From JAPKZH01 sp963715635 (GTDB taxonomy: Bacteria; Acidobacteriota; Aminicenantia; Aminicenantales; UBA4085), in the NCBI GenBank assembly GCA_963715635.1, contig OY970261.1, positions 3,038,001-3,102,000 on the forward strand: a stretch of 64,000 nucleotides of DNA. The letters run 5' to 3'. The translations under genes were made by a program, and so were the position numbers. Positions 33,202-42,305 of the stretch are shown here, in pieces. Position 1 is the stretch's first letter. Each line of letters begins with the position of its first letter. The notes beneath the pieces are model-generated. The model saw only the letters and a program-made list of their open reading frames with translations, was not told the origin of the DNA and searched no databases.

Positions 33202-36200
33202 TCAGGCACGAGCCAAAATCGTTTCTCGGCGGCCGCGCTTTTTTGCGAATTGCTGGACCTGATAGACAAAGGCCTCGAGCCGAATCTGCTCGACCGCCGA
33301 TTCGGTGCCGGTGTAGATCAGCGTCGGGATGGGGATGTTCCGAAAATCCTTCCTGATCTTCTGAGCCAGGGCCCCGGACACGGTTCCCAGCATACAATTG
33401 AAGCAGATCGCGTTGATCACCCCGTCAGCCCCCTGCTTCACGAAGTCCACCATTTTGGCGATGTTCAGGAGCAATGTCTGATTATTGTCAAAGCCGATGT
33501 AGGAAGATGTGGACTTATTGACCTCTTTAAACGTCGGTTCCCGATAATGCCTGACGGTTCCCTGCAATGTCTTCCGGACCTTCCATTTTTCCAGCTCTTT
33601 AACCAGGAAGAGCAAAGCGATCATAGCGCCTTCACGGAAGCGGAACGCCCGGACCTTCTCCATGAGGTCTTTGTGGTAGCTGAAATCGACCCCCTCCACA
33701 AGAAAGGAGGACGGCCAGACTTCGCAGCCCATCTCCTCGAGCTTTAAAAAGAGGTTGTGATTGGCGACCGGATTGATCCGGGTATAGATATCGCCTGCGA
33801 TACCGACCTTGAGCCTGGTCGCCGGCCGCGTTTCCACGGATTTCAAGCGTTCGACGCACCGCCGCAAGGCCAAGTTGAGAGTCCCGTCCGCCAATCCCTC
33901 TTGGACGTCCTCCAGGTTCATTTTATGCATACGGTCCGTCTCGCCTTTTCGTATCTCGTAGGGACGAATTTCGCAGGCGGCCTTGACCAAAATGTCGACC
34001 GCGACCAAGCCTCTCCACATCCATCTCAGCCCCTGGAATCCAATGAGCTCCCAAAGCAGATCGTCGGAGGAAGGGAGCACTCTGATGTCTTGAATTCCAA
34101 GGCTTTCGATCAGATAGTTCATGCCTTCGCCATACTGTTGGAGAAGACAGCCATACTTGGCGCCGGGGAAAAAGAAAACTTCTCCGCCGGCACGCTCGGT
34201 CTGGGCGTATTTGATCAGGTCTCCGGCGATCATGGCATAGGCATGGCATTCCTTGCCCGAGCTGTGCTTCTCCCCCAATGCCAAAGTTTCCGTGTCCGGC
34301 AGCTGAAGAACCTGCGTTTCGATCCCAGCCGATCTCAAGGCCCCGGCAAAGGCGTGGACATGGTCGGAAAAATAAGGGATGATGAACCGCCGTGTTTTAT
34401 ATTCTTCTACTGGCGGCACGGTCTTTTTCGGACGCTCGATCACAGCGATAGACTTGGACTTCAGAAGCTTATCTCTGTGACTCTCGCGGACCTCGTCAAG
34501 AAACGCTTCCAGCCTGGTGATTAAACCGGCTTCCGCCCGGTGTTCATCGAATTCGAGATGCAGATGGGGCGTTTTCTCCAGGATCTTTTCCACGTGCCGA
34601 AAGTTGAACGCGTCTGGCCCGCAGCCGAAATTGGAAAGAATTACGGGGTAAATGCCGGCTTGCTCCGAGCACCACACAGCCGCTTGCAAAATCTGCTGGT
34701 TGTATCGCCAAGGCGGAGTTCCGGGCCATTGCGCCGGGACTGCCTCTTCGAAAGGAAGGAAATCCATGGGCAGCGCCTGGACTTTGAGCTTTTGAAAATG
34801 CTTGGCAAGGTTCATGTTCAAGAAGGAATCATAAAGATTATATGGCTTGCCGAGCACGGCCAGCCGGATGCGATCCCTGTCCTCGAATTCCTTTAGGATC
34901 TCCCGGCCCCGGGCCTTCATTTTTCGGACAAATTCTTTCTGGGCTTTCCACCCTACCGCATGGGCGTCGCAGATTTGTTCGCTCTCGATTTCCAGGGCTT
35001 TCTCGATTTCCTGCGCCGAATTCGCGAAATCCTCCACACCGCTCCCAAAGACAATGGCCGGAAAAAGGAACTTTCCTTCCATGGCCGATTTCACCATGAA
35101 CGGCGCATTCTCGGAATAGGGACAGAGGTAGAATGACTCCGATGGATTTCTATGGAGGTCGACGAGCGAAGGAAAAAAGATCCAGTCGGCATCGAGCTTT
35201 TTCAACGCGCTGACGTGCCCGAAGGCAATCTTGATGGGAAGGCATGTCTCGGCCGTCACGCTCCTCAGCCCTTCCTCAAGAACCTCACTATTGGAATTGG
35301 GTGAGACCACGACTTCACAGCCCAGCCGCCGGAAAAAAGCAGACCAAAAGGGCAGGTACTCGATCATGACCGAGGTCTTGGGGATAGCGATCCTGCGCGT
35401 CGGCGCGGAAGGCCTTTTGAGGCAACTTTCCAAAAGGGCTTGCCGCTCGGCAAAGAGATCGGGAAATTCCATATCCTGGAATTCCTTCTTTTTCAGCCGG
35501 GCTTTCGCGGAATACTGCCGAGACGTATAACGCTCACAGGTGTCTCCGAAGTAAATCACGTCCTGGGCAAACGTTATGCGGTTCACCTGGCAGCGGTTGG
35601 AACAGTGCGAACACTCAAAGCTCGTCACTCGGTGCGGCTGATAAATCCTTTGTTCAAGGGCATTTTCATCGGGGGAGACCTTGCCAGCCGACCGAACTTT
35701 CTCCCTGGCCAAGAGCGCGGCCCCGATGGCGCCCGAGATCCGGTTGTATGGATGAACATGGATCGGCCTGCCGAGCAGGAGAGAAAATGCCTTGACCACG
35801 GCCGGGTTGGAGGCCACTCCTCCTTGGAAGACTATGTTCTGGCCGATGGGGCGTCCGGCAACAACTTTCTCGATGTAATTGCGGGCGACCGAAAAGGCCA
35901 GCCCCGCACAGATATCCGGAAAAGGAACGCCGCGGCCGGCAGCGTGGACAAGCTCCGTGTCCATGAAAACGGTGCACCTCGAGCCAAGATCATGAGGGGC
36001 ATGGGACCGGGCGGCCTGCTCGGAGAATTCGTTCTCAATCTTGATTCCGAGCGGCTCGGCCTGTTCTTCCAAGAACGACCCCGTCCCGGCCGCACAGATT
36101 TTGTTCAGGGTGAAATCCAGGATCTTCCCTTCTCTCGCCAAGATGAATTTGGAGTCTTGGCCGCCGATCTCGAAGATCGTGTCCACGGCCGGAAAATAGC

Positions 36201-37413
36201 CCACCGTTCCAGCAAGCTGGCAGGTGATTTCGTTGCGGACGACATCGCACTGGAAGAGCTGGCCGGCCAGATACCGGCCGCTGCCGGTGCTGCCGGTGCC
36301 GAGCAGCTTGAAGCCGCCTTTGCATTTTTCCTTGAGGAGCTCGTATCCTTCTTTCAGGACTTCCAAGGGACGGCCCCTGGTGGGAAGATAAATGCCGGCC
36401 CTGACCCGTCCCTGCTCATCCACCAGGGCGAAATTGGTGCTGACCGACCCCACGTCGAGGCCCAGATACCCTTCGATAAATTCTCCTTGGGCCGGGGAAG
36501 GCTCCTGGCTCGTCCGAATGTCCAAATCGCCCAATGGCTGAAGAGAAATTTTGGCTTCGCCTTGAAAAGGGGTCAAAGCCTGAAGGAATTTCTCGACATC
36601 GGGAATGAGGACCCTTTTCCCCAGCCTCGATGCGGAAACCGCGGCGCCCAGGGCGCAGGTCAGGTCCGGGGTTTCGGCCTTCACAAAATCCGTCTCCCGG
36701 CAATGGAGAATCTCGCGGAAGGCTTTGGCCAGGCCGCTGTTCTTCGCCCCGCCCCCTGTAAATAAAACCGGCGGCCGGCATTCCCTGCCCTTGAGCATGG
36801 TCGCCATAAAATTTCTGGCAAGGGCCAGACAGACGCCGTAGGCGATCTCCTCCAGGGGCGTACCTTTTTGCTGGAGGTGAATCATGTCCGATTTGGCGAA
36901 AACGCTGCACCGGCCGGCAATGCAGGCCCCCTTTTTTGCGGATGCCGCCAAGGCCGAAAATTCCTCGATGCCCAGCTTCAGCCGAGAGGCCTGCTGCTCG
37001 AGGAAAGCGCCCGAGCCGGCCGCGCACTGTTCGTTCATGGCAAAGTCCAGGATTTCCCTGTCGAGCCTGAGACGAGATTCGCTATCCAGGACCAGCCAGC
37101 GGGAGATCTCTGCGCCGATTTCGATCACGGTGTTGGTCGATGGGAATGTCAATGCCGAACCCAGTGCCAGCGCCACAATGTCATTGACAAAGGCGACTTC
37201 GAAGGGACCGGAAAAAGACTCTCTGCCCGAGCCCGTGATGCCCACATTCAAGACAATGTCTTTTTGTTCGTCCAGAAGCTGGGTCAGCAACATTTTTATC
37301 GCTTGGACAAAATTGCCTTTGGTTGGAGTTGTGGCGGAGCGGAGGATGCAGAGAGATTCGTCGAGGAGGACGGCCTTGCAGGAAGAGGAACCCAAATCAA
37401 TGCCAATGATCAT
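33202..37413 (-). CDS. Giant 2-hydroxyacyl-CoA dehydratase activase fused to DUF2229 and dehydratase-like regions
   Basis: 1403 residues. Two ASKHA ATPase (BcrAD/BadFG, HgdC-like) domains lie in tandem: MIIGIDLGSSSCKAVL (residues 1-260, with NEQCAAGSGAFLEQQA and AGRCSVFAKSDMIHLQQ) and GYLGLDVGSVSTNFALV (about 320-580, with NKICAAGTGSFLEEQA and GSRCTVFMDTELVHAAGRG). The conserved Cys pairs would hold the bridging [4Fe-4S]. A DUF2229 region follows (SVMIEYLPFWSAFFRRLGCEVVVS), then a C-terminal HgdB-like half (FIIPYFSDHVHAFAGALR, GAKYGCLLQQYGEGMNYL). Activases inject high-energy electrons by ATP hydrolysis. Such giant fusions are widespread in anaerobes, but their substrate is unproven. No separate dehydratase subunits are adjacent. 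Confidence 0.82.
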   Translation of the reverse strand: MIIGIDLGSSSCKAVLLDESLCILRSATTPTKGNFVQAIKMLLTQLLDEQKDIVLNVGITGSGRESFSGPFEVAFVNDIVALALGSALTFPSTNTVIEIGAEISRWLVLDSESRLRLDREILDFAMNEQCAAGSGAFLEQQASRLKLGIEEFSALAASAKKGACIAGRCSVFAKSDMIHLQQKGTPLEEIAYGVCLALARNFMATMLKGRECRPPVLFTGGGAKNSGLAKAFREILHCRETDFVKAETPDLTCALGAAVSASRLGKRVLIPDVEKFLQALTPFQGEAKISLQPLGDLDIRTSQEPSPAQGEFIEGYLGLDVGSVSTNFALVDEQGRVRAGIYLPTRGRPLEVLKEGYELLKEKCKGGFKLLGTGSTGSGRYLAGQLFQCDVVRNEITCQLAGTVGYFPAVDTIFEIGGQDSKFILAREGKILDFTLNKICAAGTGSFLEEQAEPLGIKIENEFSEQAARSHAPHDLGSRCTVFMDTELVHAAGRGVPFPDICAGLAFSVARNYIEKVVAGRPIGQNIVFQGGVASNPAVVKAFSLLLGRPIHVHPYNRISGAIGAALLAREKVRSAGKVSPDENALEQRIYQPHRVTSFECSHCSNRCQVNRITFAQDVIYFGDTCERYTSRQYSAKARLKKKEFQDMEFPDLFAERQALLESCLKRPSAPTRRIAIPKTSVMIEYLPFWSAFFRRLGCEVVVSPNSNSEVLEEGLRSVTAETCLPIKIAFGHVSALKKLDADWIFFPSLVDLHRNPSESFYLCPYSENAPFMVKSAMEGKFLFPAIVFGSGVEDFANSAQEIEKALEIESEQICDAHAVGWKAQKEFVRKMKARGREILKEFEDRDRIRLAVLGKPYNLYDSFLNMNLAKHFQKLKVQALPMDFLPFEEAVPAQWPGTPPWRYNQQILQAAVWCSEQAGIYPVILSNFGCGPDAFNFRHVEKILEKTPHLHLEFDEHRAEAGLITRLEAFLDEVRESHRDKLLKSKSIAVIERPKKTVPPVEEYKTRRFIIPYFSDHVHAFAGALRSAGIETQVLQLPDTETLALGEKHSSGKECHAYAMIAGDLIKYAQTERAGGEVFFFPGAKYGCLLQQYGEGMNYLIESLGIQDIRVLPSSDDLLWELIGFQGLRWMWRGLVAVDILVKAACEIRPYEIRKGETDRMHKMNLEDVQEGLADGTLNLALRRCVERLKSVETRPATRLKVGIAGDIYTRINPVANHNLFLKLEEMGCEVWPSSFLVEGVDFSYHKDLMEKVRAFRFREGAMIALLFLVKELEKWKVRKTLQGTVRHYREPTFKEVNKSTSSYIGFDNNQTLLLNIAKMVDFVKQGADGVINAICFNCMLGTVSGALAQKIRKDFRNIPIPTLIYTGTESAVEQIRLEAFVYQVQQFAKKRGRRETILARA

Positions 37414-37559
37414 GGATATCTATAACCCCGACGATACGTTCCGATGTCTTACTTATACCACAGATAAAATAATCAGGCAAAGTTGGCAAATCGCGTGGCA
37501 CAGAAAATTCTTCGGGACGCCGGCGGGGACATACGGTGCCACCCGCTTTTCTTTGTCAC

Positions 37560-37588
37560 TTGACCTCTATTGCCTCCTCATATATAAA
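37560..37588 (+). promoter_or_regulatory. Candidate sigma70 promoter of the methyltransferase gene
   Basis: TTGACC (37560-37565), 17 bases and TATAAA (37583-37588), with the ATG 29 bases beyond. Upstream, GTGGCAC (37495-37501) and GTGCCAC (37536-37542) form an inverted pair. Confidence 0.55.
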
Positions 37589-37617
37589 GAAAGAGAGCCC
37601 TAATCGAGGGGCCAAGC

Positions 37618-38496
37618 ATGGAAAAACGAAGATTAATCGTTGGCATCCTGGTCGCCCTCATCGTCCTGGCGGCAGGGGCTTATTTCTTTATTAATATCGG
37701 GCCCAAAGAGACCCAGGTTTACACGCCGACGGGCAAGGCCAGGCCGGCCGTTCCGGGACCGAAGGAAATCACCATCCGCAACGTCACCAAGGAAGTCATT
37801 CATTACTCGCTCCAGCCGAACGGATCGACGGTCAAGCCCGTGGAGAAGAGCCTGGCCGTCGGCGCCGTCGACCGCATTCCCGCCACCCAGATTATGGTGA
37901 TCACGTACAAGAAATGGGGACGCGATGTGACCTATTCCCTGTATCCCGGGAAGCCATATTCCTTCCGCTACGACAGCGAAAATCACATCGATATCTGGCT
38001 GGGCTCTCACGGCCGGCAAGACGCCGAAGACCTGGCGCCGTTCGTGCCCACGCCGATGGAAGTCGTGGAAAAAATGCTCGAGCTGGCCAAGGTGACCAAA
38101 AACGACGTCGTCTATGACATCGGCTGCGGCGACGGCCGCATCGTGATCTTTGCGGCGGAAAAATACGGCGCCCACGGCGTCGGCATCGATATCGACCCGG
38201 CGCGGATCCAGGAATCCAAAGAGAACGCCAAAAAGGCCGGCGTAGAGAAGCTCGTCAGGTTCCGCCTGGAAGATGCGACGAAAACCGACATTTCCAAGGC
38301 CACCATCGTGACCCTCTATCTCCTTCCGGAGTCCAACGAACTGCTTCGTCCGAAATTCGAAAAGGAGCTGAAGCCGGGAACGCCCGTTGTCTCACATAAC
38401 TACATCATCCCGGGCTGGGAGAACAAAGAAGTCGGATATCTCTCGGTCAAGGACACGGACGGCACGGAACACAGCATCTTCTTGTACCGCCGGTAA
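37618..38496 (+). CDS. Membrane-anchored class I SAM-dependent methyltransferase
   Basis: 292 residues. An N-terminal membrane segment (LIVGILVALIVLAAGAYFFINI) is followed by a beta domain of about 110 residues (ITIRNVTKEVIHYSLQPNG...). The methyltransferase has motif I VVYDIGCGDGRIVIFAAEKYG at residues 164-184, GIDIDPARI, and FRLEDATKTDISKATIVTLYLLPESNELLRPKF. The ending resembles lysine-type class I enzymes acting on small proteins, but the substrate is unknown. Its last codons (SIFLYRR) are covered by the left copy of the 22-bp repeat that bounds the downstream island. The original transcription terminator probably now lies beyond the island at 43741-43776. Confidence 0.78.
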   Translation: MEKRRLIVGILVALIVLAAGAYFFINIGPKETQVYTPTGKARPAVPGPKEITIRNVTKEVIHYSLQPNGSTVKPVEKSLAVGAVDRIPATQIMVITYKKWGRDVTYSLYPGKPYSFRYDSENHIDIWLGSHGRQDAEDLAPFVPTPMEVVEKMLELAKVTKNDVVYDIGCGDGRIVIFAAEKYGAHGVGIDIDPARIQESKENAKKAGVEKLVRFRLEDATKTDISKATIVTLYLLPESNELLRPKFEKELKPGTPVVSHNYIIPGWENKEVGYLSVKDTDGTEHSIFLYRR

Positions 38497-38498
38497 AT
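38477..38498 (+). repeat. Left 22-bp direct repeat (attachment-site-like)
   Basis: Begins TCTTCTTGTACCGCC and ends GGTAAAT. It is identical to 43731-43752 and covers the final codons and stop of the methyltransferase. Confidence 0.8.
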
Positions 38499-38581
38499 TT
38501 CCAAAAGCTAGCTATCAAGTAACTTAGCGTCAAGCTCAGCGGTTTTTATCATTATGCGAACATTGGAAAAACCGCAAGTGT

Positions 38582-38968
38582 TTATTTGTCCTGAGATATC
38601 TTTCTCAACTGTTCTTGAATGTCGGACAACGTGGCCTGAATCTGCTCCATTTTTAAAGATCTCCTCATGAAATAGAGTGAAATGGCACAAGCAACGGCAA
38701 TTATTAATAATGCTTGAATCCCGAGAACTGAACTGACGAGCCAGGTCTCATTATGGAATCCCAAGACAGCCCCCGTGATAGCCGCAATGACGCAAGACGC
38801 GGCCAAGAGAAACCAGCTTATTGCTGTGACACGCTTCATCCGTCTGACGCGACCCATCTCTTTTGTCACGATGGCCTGAACCGACGTTGGATCGATGCTC
38901 GGCGCTCGGCCGTGGTTTTTCTCCATTTGCTTGAGAAGCTCCTCTCTCAGATTGTTTTCTTTATTCAT
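38582..38968 (-). CDS. Small two-helix membrane protein coupled to the ECF sigma factor
   Basis: 128 residues. A charged N-terminus (MNKENNLREELLKQMEKNHGRAPSIDPTSVQAIVTKEMGRVRRMKR) precedes two membrane segments (AISWFLLAASCVIAAITGAVLGF and ALLIIAVACAISLYFM), and a short coiled tail follows. Its ATG overlaps the sigma-factor stop region by 8 bases. Position and topology suggest an anti-sigma-like partner, although no zinc-finger motif is seen. It lies inside the island. Confidence 0.6.
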   Translation of the reverse strand: MNKENNLREELLKQMEKNHGRAPSIDPTSVQAIVTKEMGRVRRMKRVTAISWFLLAASCVIAAITGAVLGFHNETWLVSSVLGIQALLIIAVACAISLYFMRRSLKMEQIQATLSDIQEQLRKISQDK

Positions 38969-39500
38969 TTTTTCCCTCCATTTTCTTTTTTAGGGCGAGT
39001 TTCGCATAGTAAATTCTTGATTTGACGGTGTTGATATTACAGCTCAGCACATCGGCGATCTGTTGATAGGACATTTGCTCCAGAAAGCGCAACATCAGGA
39101 CCTCTCGATGCTCCAGGTGCAATTCTTTCAGACAAGCGTGGATCAGGACCGCATCCTCGGCTGAAAAAGCGTCGTCTGTTATTTCCTCTGAAACGATGAT
39201 GTTTTCATTGAGTTTGGATACTTTTTTTCTCCTGAGCTGCTGATAGGCCGCGTTGCGTGCGATCCGATAGAGCCAGGAAGAGAACGCATCGAAATTTCTG
39301 AGAGTGCGAATCTTTCTGATAACATTCACCCAGGTATCTTGAAAAAGATCTTCGGCCATTTCAGCGCTATCCGACAGATGACTTAAAAAATAGCTTAGCG
39401 GACGATGATACTTCTCGATAAGCTCGGCAAAAGCTTTGTTATCGTCCATCTGACAACGGAGGATCAGGACGTGTTCCGACAGCCGGTCTTTTAAGTTCAT
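38961..39500 (-). CDS. ECF-type sigma-70 family RNA polymerase sigma factor
   Basis: 179 residues. Region 2 is HRPLSYFLSHLSDSAEMAEDLFQDTWVNVIRKIRTLRNFDAFSSWLYRIARNAAYQQLRRKK, with the -10 recognition helix at its end. Region 4 is LHLEHREVLMLRFLEQMSYQQIADVLSCNINTVKSRIYYAKLALKKKM, with a standard helix-turn-helix. It heads a two-gene unit with the membrane protein above and is divergent from the ParB-like operon across a 256-base gap. It may therefore control that operon; this is inferred from layout only. Confidence 0.87.
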   Translation of the reverse strand: MNLKDRLSEHVLILRCQMDDNKAFAELIEKYHRPLSYFLSHLSDSAEMAEDLFQDTWVNVIRKIRTLRNFDAFSSWLYRIARNAAYQQLRRKKVSKLNENIIVSEEITDDAFSAEDAVLIHACLKELHLEHREVLMLRFLEQMSYQQIADVLSCNINTVKSRIYYAKLALKKKMEGKNE

Positions 39501-39756
39501 TGATCATCCTCTATATGTATAGATGCACAGCAGATCAGAAAGTTCAAGAATTTCCAAATTACTCTGGCTATGCTCGGAGAAGGCCTTTCCGTCCCGCCTT
39601 CCGCTAAGCTGAGCCCAACTTGACATCCGATCTCTCCACGTTTTATCATCCTTAATGATGAAAAAAGCAATTTGGGTAATTGAACACTCATTCAGTCTAC
39701 GCGGCTGAAAACCAAATACGTATCTGCCAATATGCTTTCTATTTGGAGGCATCGAA

Positions 39757-40794
39757 ATGGATATTAAGAAGAATCGTGCCCAACTTGAGTGGGTGAAACC
39801 TACATATATTAAACCGAGCCAAGAAAATCCCCGGAGTAACGATTTTGATAAAGACAAAGATTTTCTACGCCTAAAGGAATCTGTTACGAATTATGGTGTA
39901 TTAGTTCCGATAATTATAAAAAGGCTTTCAAGACAAGAGAAAGGAATTAGGTATCAGCTTATAGATGGGGAACGTCGATGGAGAGCAGCAATCGCTACTA
40001 ACCGAGATACAATCCCGGCATATGTCCTCCCTGCGGAGAAGGACCTAGATGTTCTTGCCACTATGTTCCAGATACATATGAATCAGGAAGGATGGAATGC
40101 CGTAGAACAAGTCCGAGCAATGGAAAAAATGATTTCTGTATTGAAGGCGGATGCCGGACGAAAATATAAGACCGACGAGGAAATTGACAAGGAACTTGTT
40201 AAAAGAATCATGTCGATAACAGGAATGGACGAAACAAACGCTTGGAGTAGAATAAGATTTTTTAGGTGGCCCGAGCAACTTAGAGAATACATTTACAGAG
40301 AAACAAATAAGAATTATTATAGCTATGCTGTTGAGATAGAAGCAAAGATCGTTGAGCCCGCATTCCGCAATTTCCCAGATATAACCAAAAAGATTTCTCC
40401 GGATAGCGTAAGAGAAGCGCTGTTTGAAAAAGTTACTTCTGGATACGTCAGGCGTGCTGAGGAAATAAGAGATGCTGCCATTTTGACTAAGAGAAGAAGA
40501 GAAAAGAAGGAGTTGTCTAAAGCCAAACGCCTTTTCTTGCAGTTTGTTAAAGTTAGATCATTTACTTTTTCAGATGCGCACGAACAATATATTTCTCTCT
40601 TCCCGGGAGAGGCACAAAAGCCAACGATTTCTCCGAGAAAATTGCTTAATACTTTAAGGGGTGTGGTTAGCGTCTTAACTGAATACGGCGAAGCGATTTT
40701 AATTAAACTGAGGTCTTCACAGAAAAAGGATCTAAAAAACGCCCTTAATGAATTGTTGCTTATGACACAGGAAGTGATTAAGAAACTAGATTAA
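39757..40794 (+). CDS. ParB/Srx-fold protein, first gene of the island operon
   Basis: 345 residues with TTGGAGG 7 bases before the ATG. The N-terminal ParB domain is clear: PSQENPRSNDFDKDKDFLRLKESVTNYGVLVPIIIKRL, YQLIDGERRWRAAIATNRDTIPAYVLP (GERRWRAA at about 71-78). A helical region that may hold the HTH core follows (EGWNAVEQVRAMEKMI, KRIMSITGMDETNAWSRIRFF). The C-terminal third is helical and unfamiliar. ParB domains bind or hydrolyse CTP, or act as nucleases in other contexts. No ParA partner is nearby, so chromosome partitioning is unlikely. Its stop shares one base with the next start (TAATG). Codon use (AGA, ATA) is unlike neighbours outside the island. Confidence 0.75.
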   Translation: MDIKKNRAQLEWVKPTYIKPSQENPRSNDFDKDKDFLRLKESVTNYGVLVPIIIKRLSRQEKGIRYQLIDGERRWRAAIATNRDTIPAYVLPAEKDLDVLATMFQIHMNQEGWNAVEQVRAMEKMISVLKADAGRKYKTDEEIDKELVKRIMSITGMDETNAWSRIRFFRWPEQLREYIYRETNKNYYSYAVEIEAKIVEPAFRNFPDITKKISPDSVREALFEKVTSGYVRRAEEIRDAAILTKRRREKKELSKAKRLFLQFVKVRSFTFSDAHEQYISLFPGEAQKPTISPRKLLNTLRGVVSVLTEYGEAILIKLRSSQKKDLKNALNELLLMTQEVIKKLD

Positions 40795-42305
40795 TGGACA
40801 CGAATCTTGCTCAAAAACTAAGAAAGCTGCTTTCAAAATCTAGAGAGATCAATCTAAACAGTATTCAACTTAGAAACATTGATCGTTTTTTGAAGAGCCT
40901 TCCCGATGTCCATTGGCGCCCAGATTGTTTGCTCTACATCACCCAAAATAAAAGATATCTTGCATTTAATATCATTTATGACGCAGATTCTTTTCCAAAT
41001 AATCTATCTGGCGAAATAGAAAAAGCGATAAGCAAGTGTAACTTGGATTTCTTTTTTATTCTTGAAAATGACTTGCTTTTAGGTATTTTTGAAGAGAACT
41101 GCCGCGCCAAAGGATTTGGAATAATTTTAAATAAAGGTAGGCCTCCACTTCTAATTCGTGATGCTATGAAATCAGTAATTCCGAGCACTTCGGATAAATA
41201 CATGGGGCATTACCCCCCATGGATAATAGAAGAAATTAGGATTGTTGACCTAGGTAATTCCCAATTTAGAACAGCGCTAAGGGATTTCTCAACAGAATAC
41301 GTTAAGCTTAAAACAAAAAATAGAATGGATTGGCAAAAAGAGGAGAATTTAGTAAAAAGCACAATTGCGCAAATTTTAAGTTCTGATAAGCGATATACTG
41401 GGGGAGCAAGTTCTCTTGAGATCTTAAGTAGATTTGAAAAGTTCTGGTACGATATTAGGGATCATTATTTCCACTCATTTCATGTTTTCTTATTAGGATT
41501 ATTAATACTGAATCGTTACAAAGATATATTTGTGGAATTTTATAAAAACACTTTTCCCAGATATAAGCATCTTCGCCTTGAATTTGTTTGGTTGCTTACT
41601 TCAATTTTTCACGATGTTGGGTATCCAATTACCAAAATCGATGTTTTAAAAGAAGATATTTTTGGAATTCCTACTGTATTATCCGAAAAAGAATTGTCAA
41701 ATGTTTGGGATGACCCCATATACAAGGAAAATCTAAAACAGCTAGTTTCTCTATTTAAATTTTCGTTTTCTACTAAGAAACATAAGATTGATTGGCATCC
41801 TGAAGTCTTTGGGACAGAAGATACGTCTATAGAGCAAATCTTTCGTGAGCTTTACTACGAATCTCATGGAGTTGCGGGATGCTTTAGGTTTTTAGTAGAT
41901 ATTTTTGCTGAAGGAAGGCGAGAGGAAGATATAGCAAGAAAAATATTTTTAATAAATCATATTTATCCAGCAGCGGTATCGATCGCCCTTCATGATATAG
42001 GATTTAGAGAAAAGCTTCGGGGGATTGGCTTCAAAAAGGTAAAACTTAGCAGGTTCCCTTTCGCAGTCCTTTTAATTTACTTGGACAGCTTGCAAGAAGA
42101 TAGACGGGATAAATTTCTCTCTGTCGAAGTACCAGATCTTATAGAAGGTTTGGTTTACAACGGCAAGGTTCTAGTTAGAGTGAATGAGAGTTTCGCCAAA
42201 AGCTATCCGCGTATCGGAAAGTTAAAAGCCGAATGTAGGAACTTTAAGCATTTTGTGGAATGCGATGGAATAAAATTCGAGTATCCCAAGGTACTGGTCA
42301 TTTGA
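40794..42305 (+). CDS. Large HD-motif protein (putative phosphohydrolase), second gene of the island operon
   Basis: 503 residues with very AT-rich coding. The N-terminal 200 residues are unfamiliar. From about 215 there is an HD-like array: DHYFHSFHVF (His224, 227, 230), SIFHDVGYP (His273-Asp274), ESHGVAG (His358) and ALHDIGF (His400-Asp401). That order fits a metal-dependent HD phosphohydrolase such as an HD-GYP or dNTPase relative, although no known subfamily fits throughout. The start overlaps the ParB-like stop and the end overlaps the radical SAM start, so all three are co-translated. Substrate unknown; nucleotides or cyclic nucleotides are possibilities by family only. Confidence 0.65.
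   Translation: MDTNLAQKLRKLLSKSREINLNSIQLRNIDRFLKSLPDVHWRPDCLLYITQNKRYLAFNIIYDADSFPNNLSGEIEKAISKCNLDFFFILENDLLLGIFEENCRAKGFGIILNKGRPPLLIRDAMKSVIPSTSDKYMGHYPPWIIEEIRIVDLGNSQFRTALRDFSTEYVKLKTKNRMDWQKEENLVKSTIAQILSSDKRYTGGASSLEILSRFEKFWYDIRDHYFHSFHVFLLGLLILNRYKDIFVEFYKNTFPRYKHLRLEFVWLLTSIFHDVGYPITKIDVLKEDIFGIPTVLSEKELSNVWDDPIYKENLKQLVSLFKFSFSTKKHKIDWHPEVFGTEDTSIEQIFRELYYESHGVAGCFRFLVDIFAEGRREEDIARKIFLINHIYPAAVSIALHDIGFREKLRGIGFKKVKLSRFPFAVLLIYLDSLQEDRRDKFLSVEVPDLIEGLVYNGKVLVRVNESFAKSYPRIGKLKAECRNFKHFVECDGIKFEYPKVLVI

Noticed and set aside
35440..36765. 441-codon open frame opposite the activase gene
   Set aside because: Antisense to two intact ATPase domains and without any motif, so it is a frame shadow.
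39757..40794. ParB-like gene as a plasmid or chromosome partition gene
   Set aside because: There is no parA, no parS-like repeats and no replication gene nearby; it is co-translated with HD and radical SAM genes.
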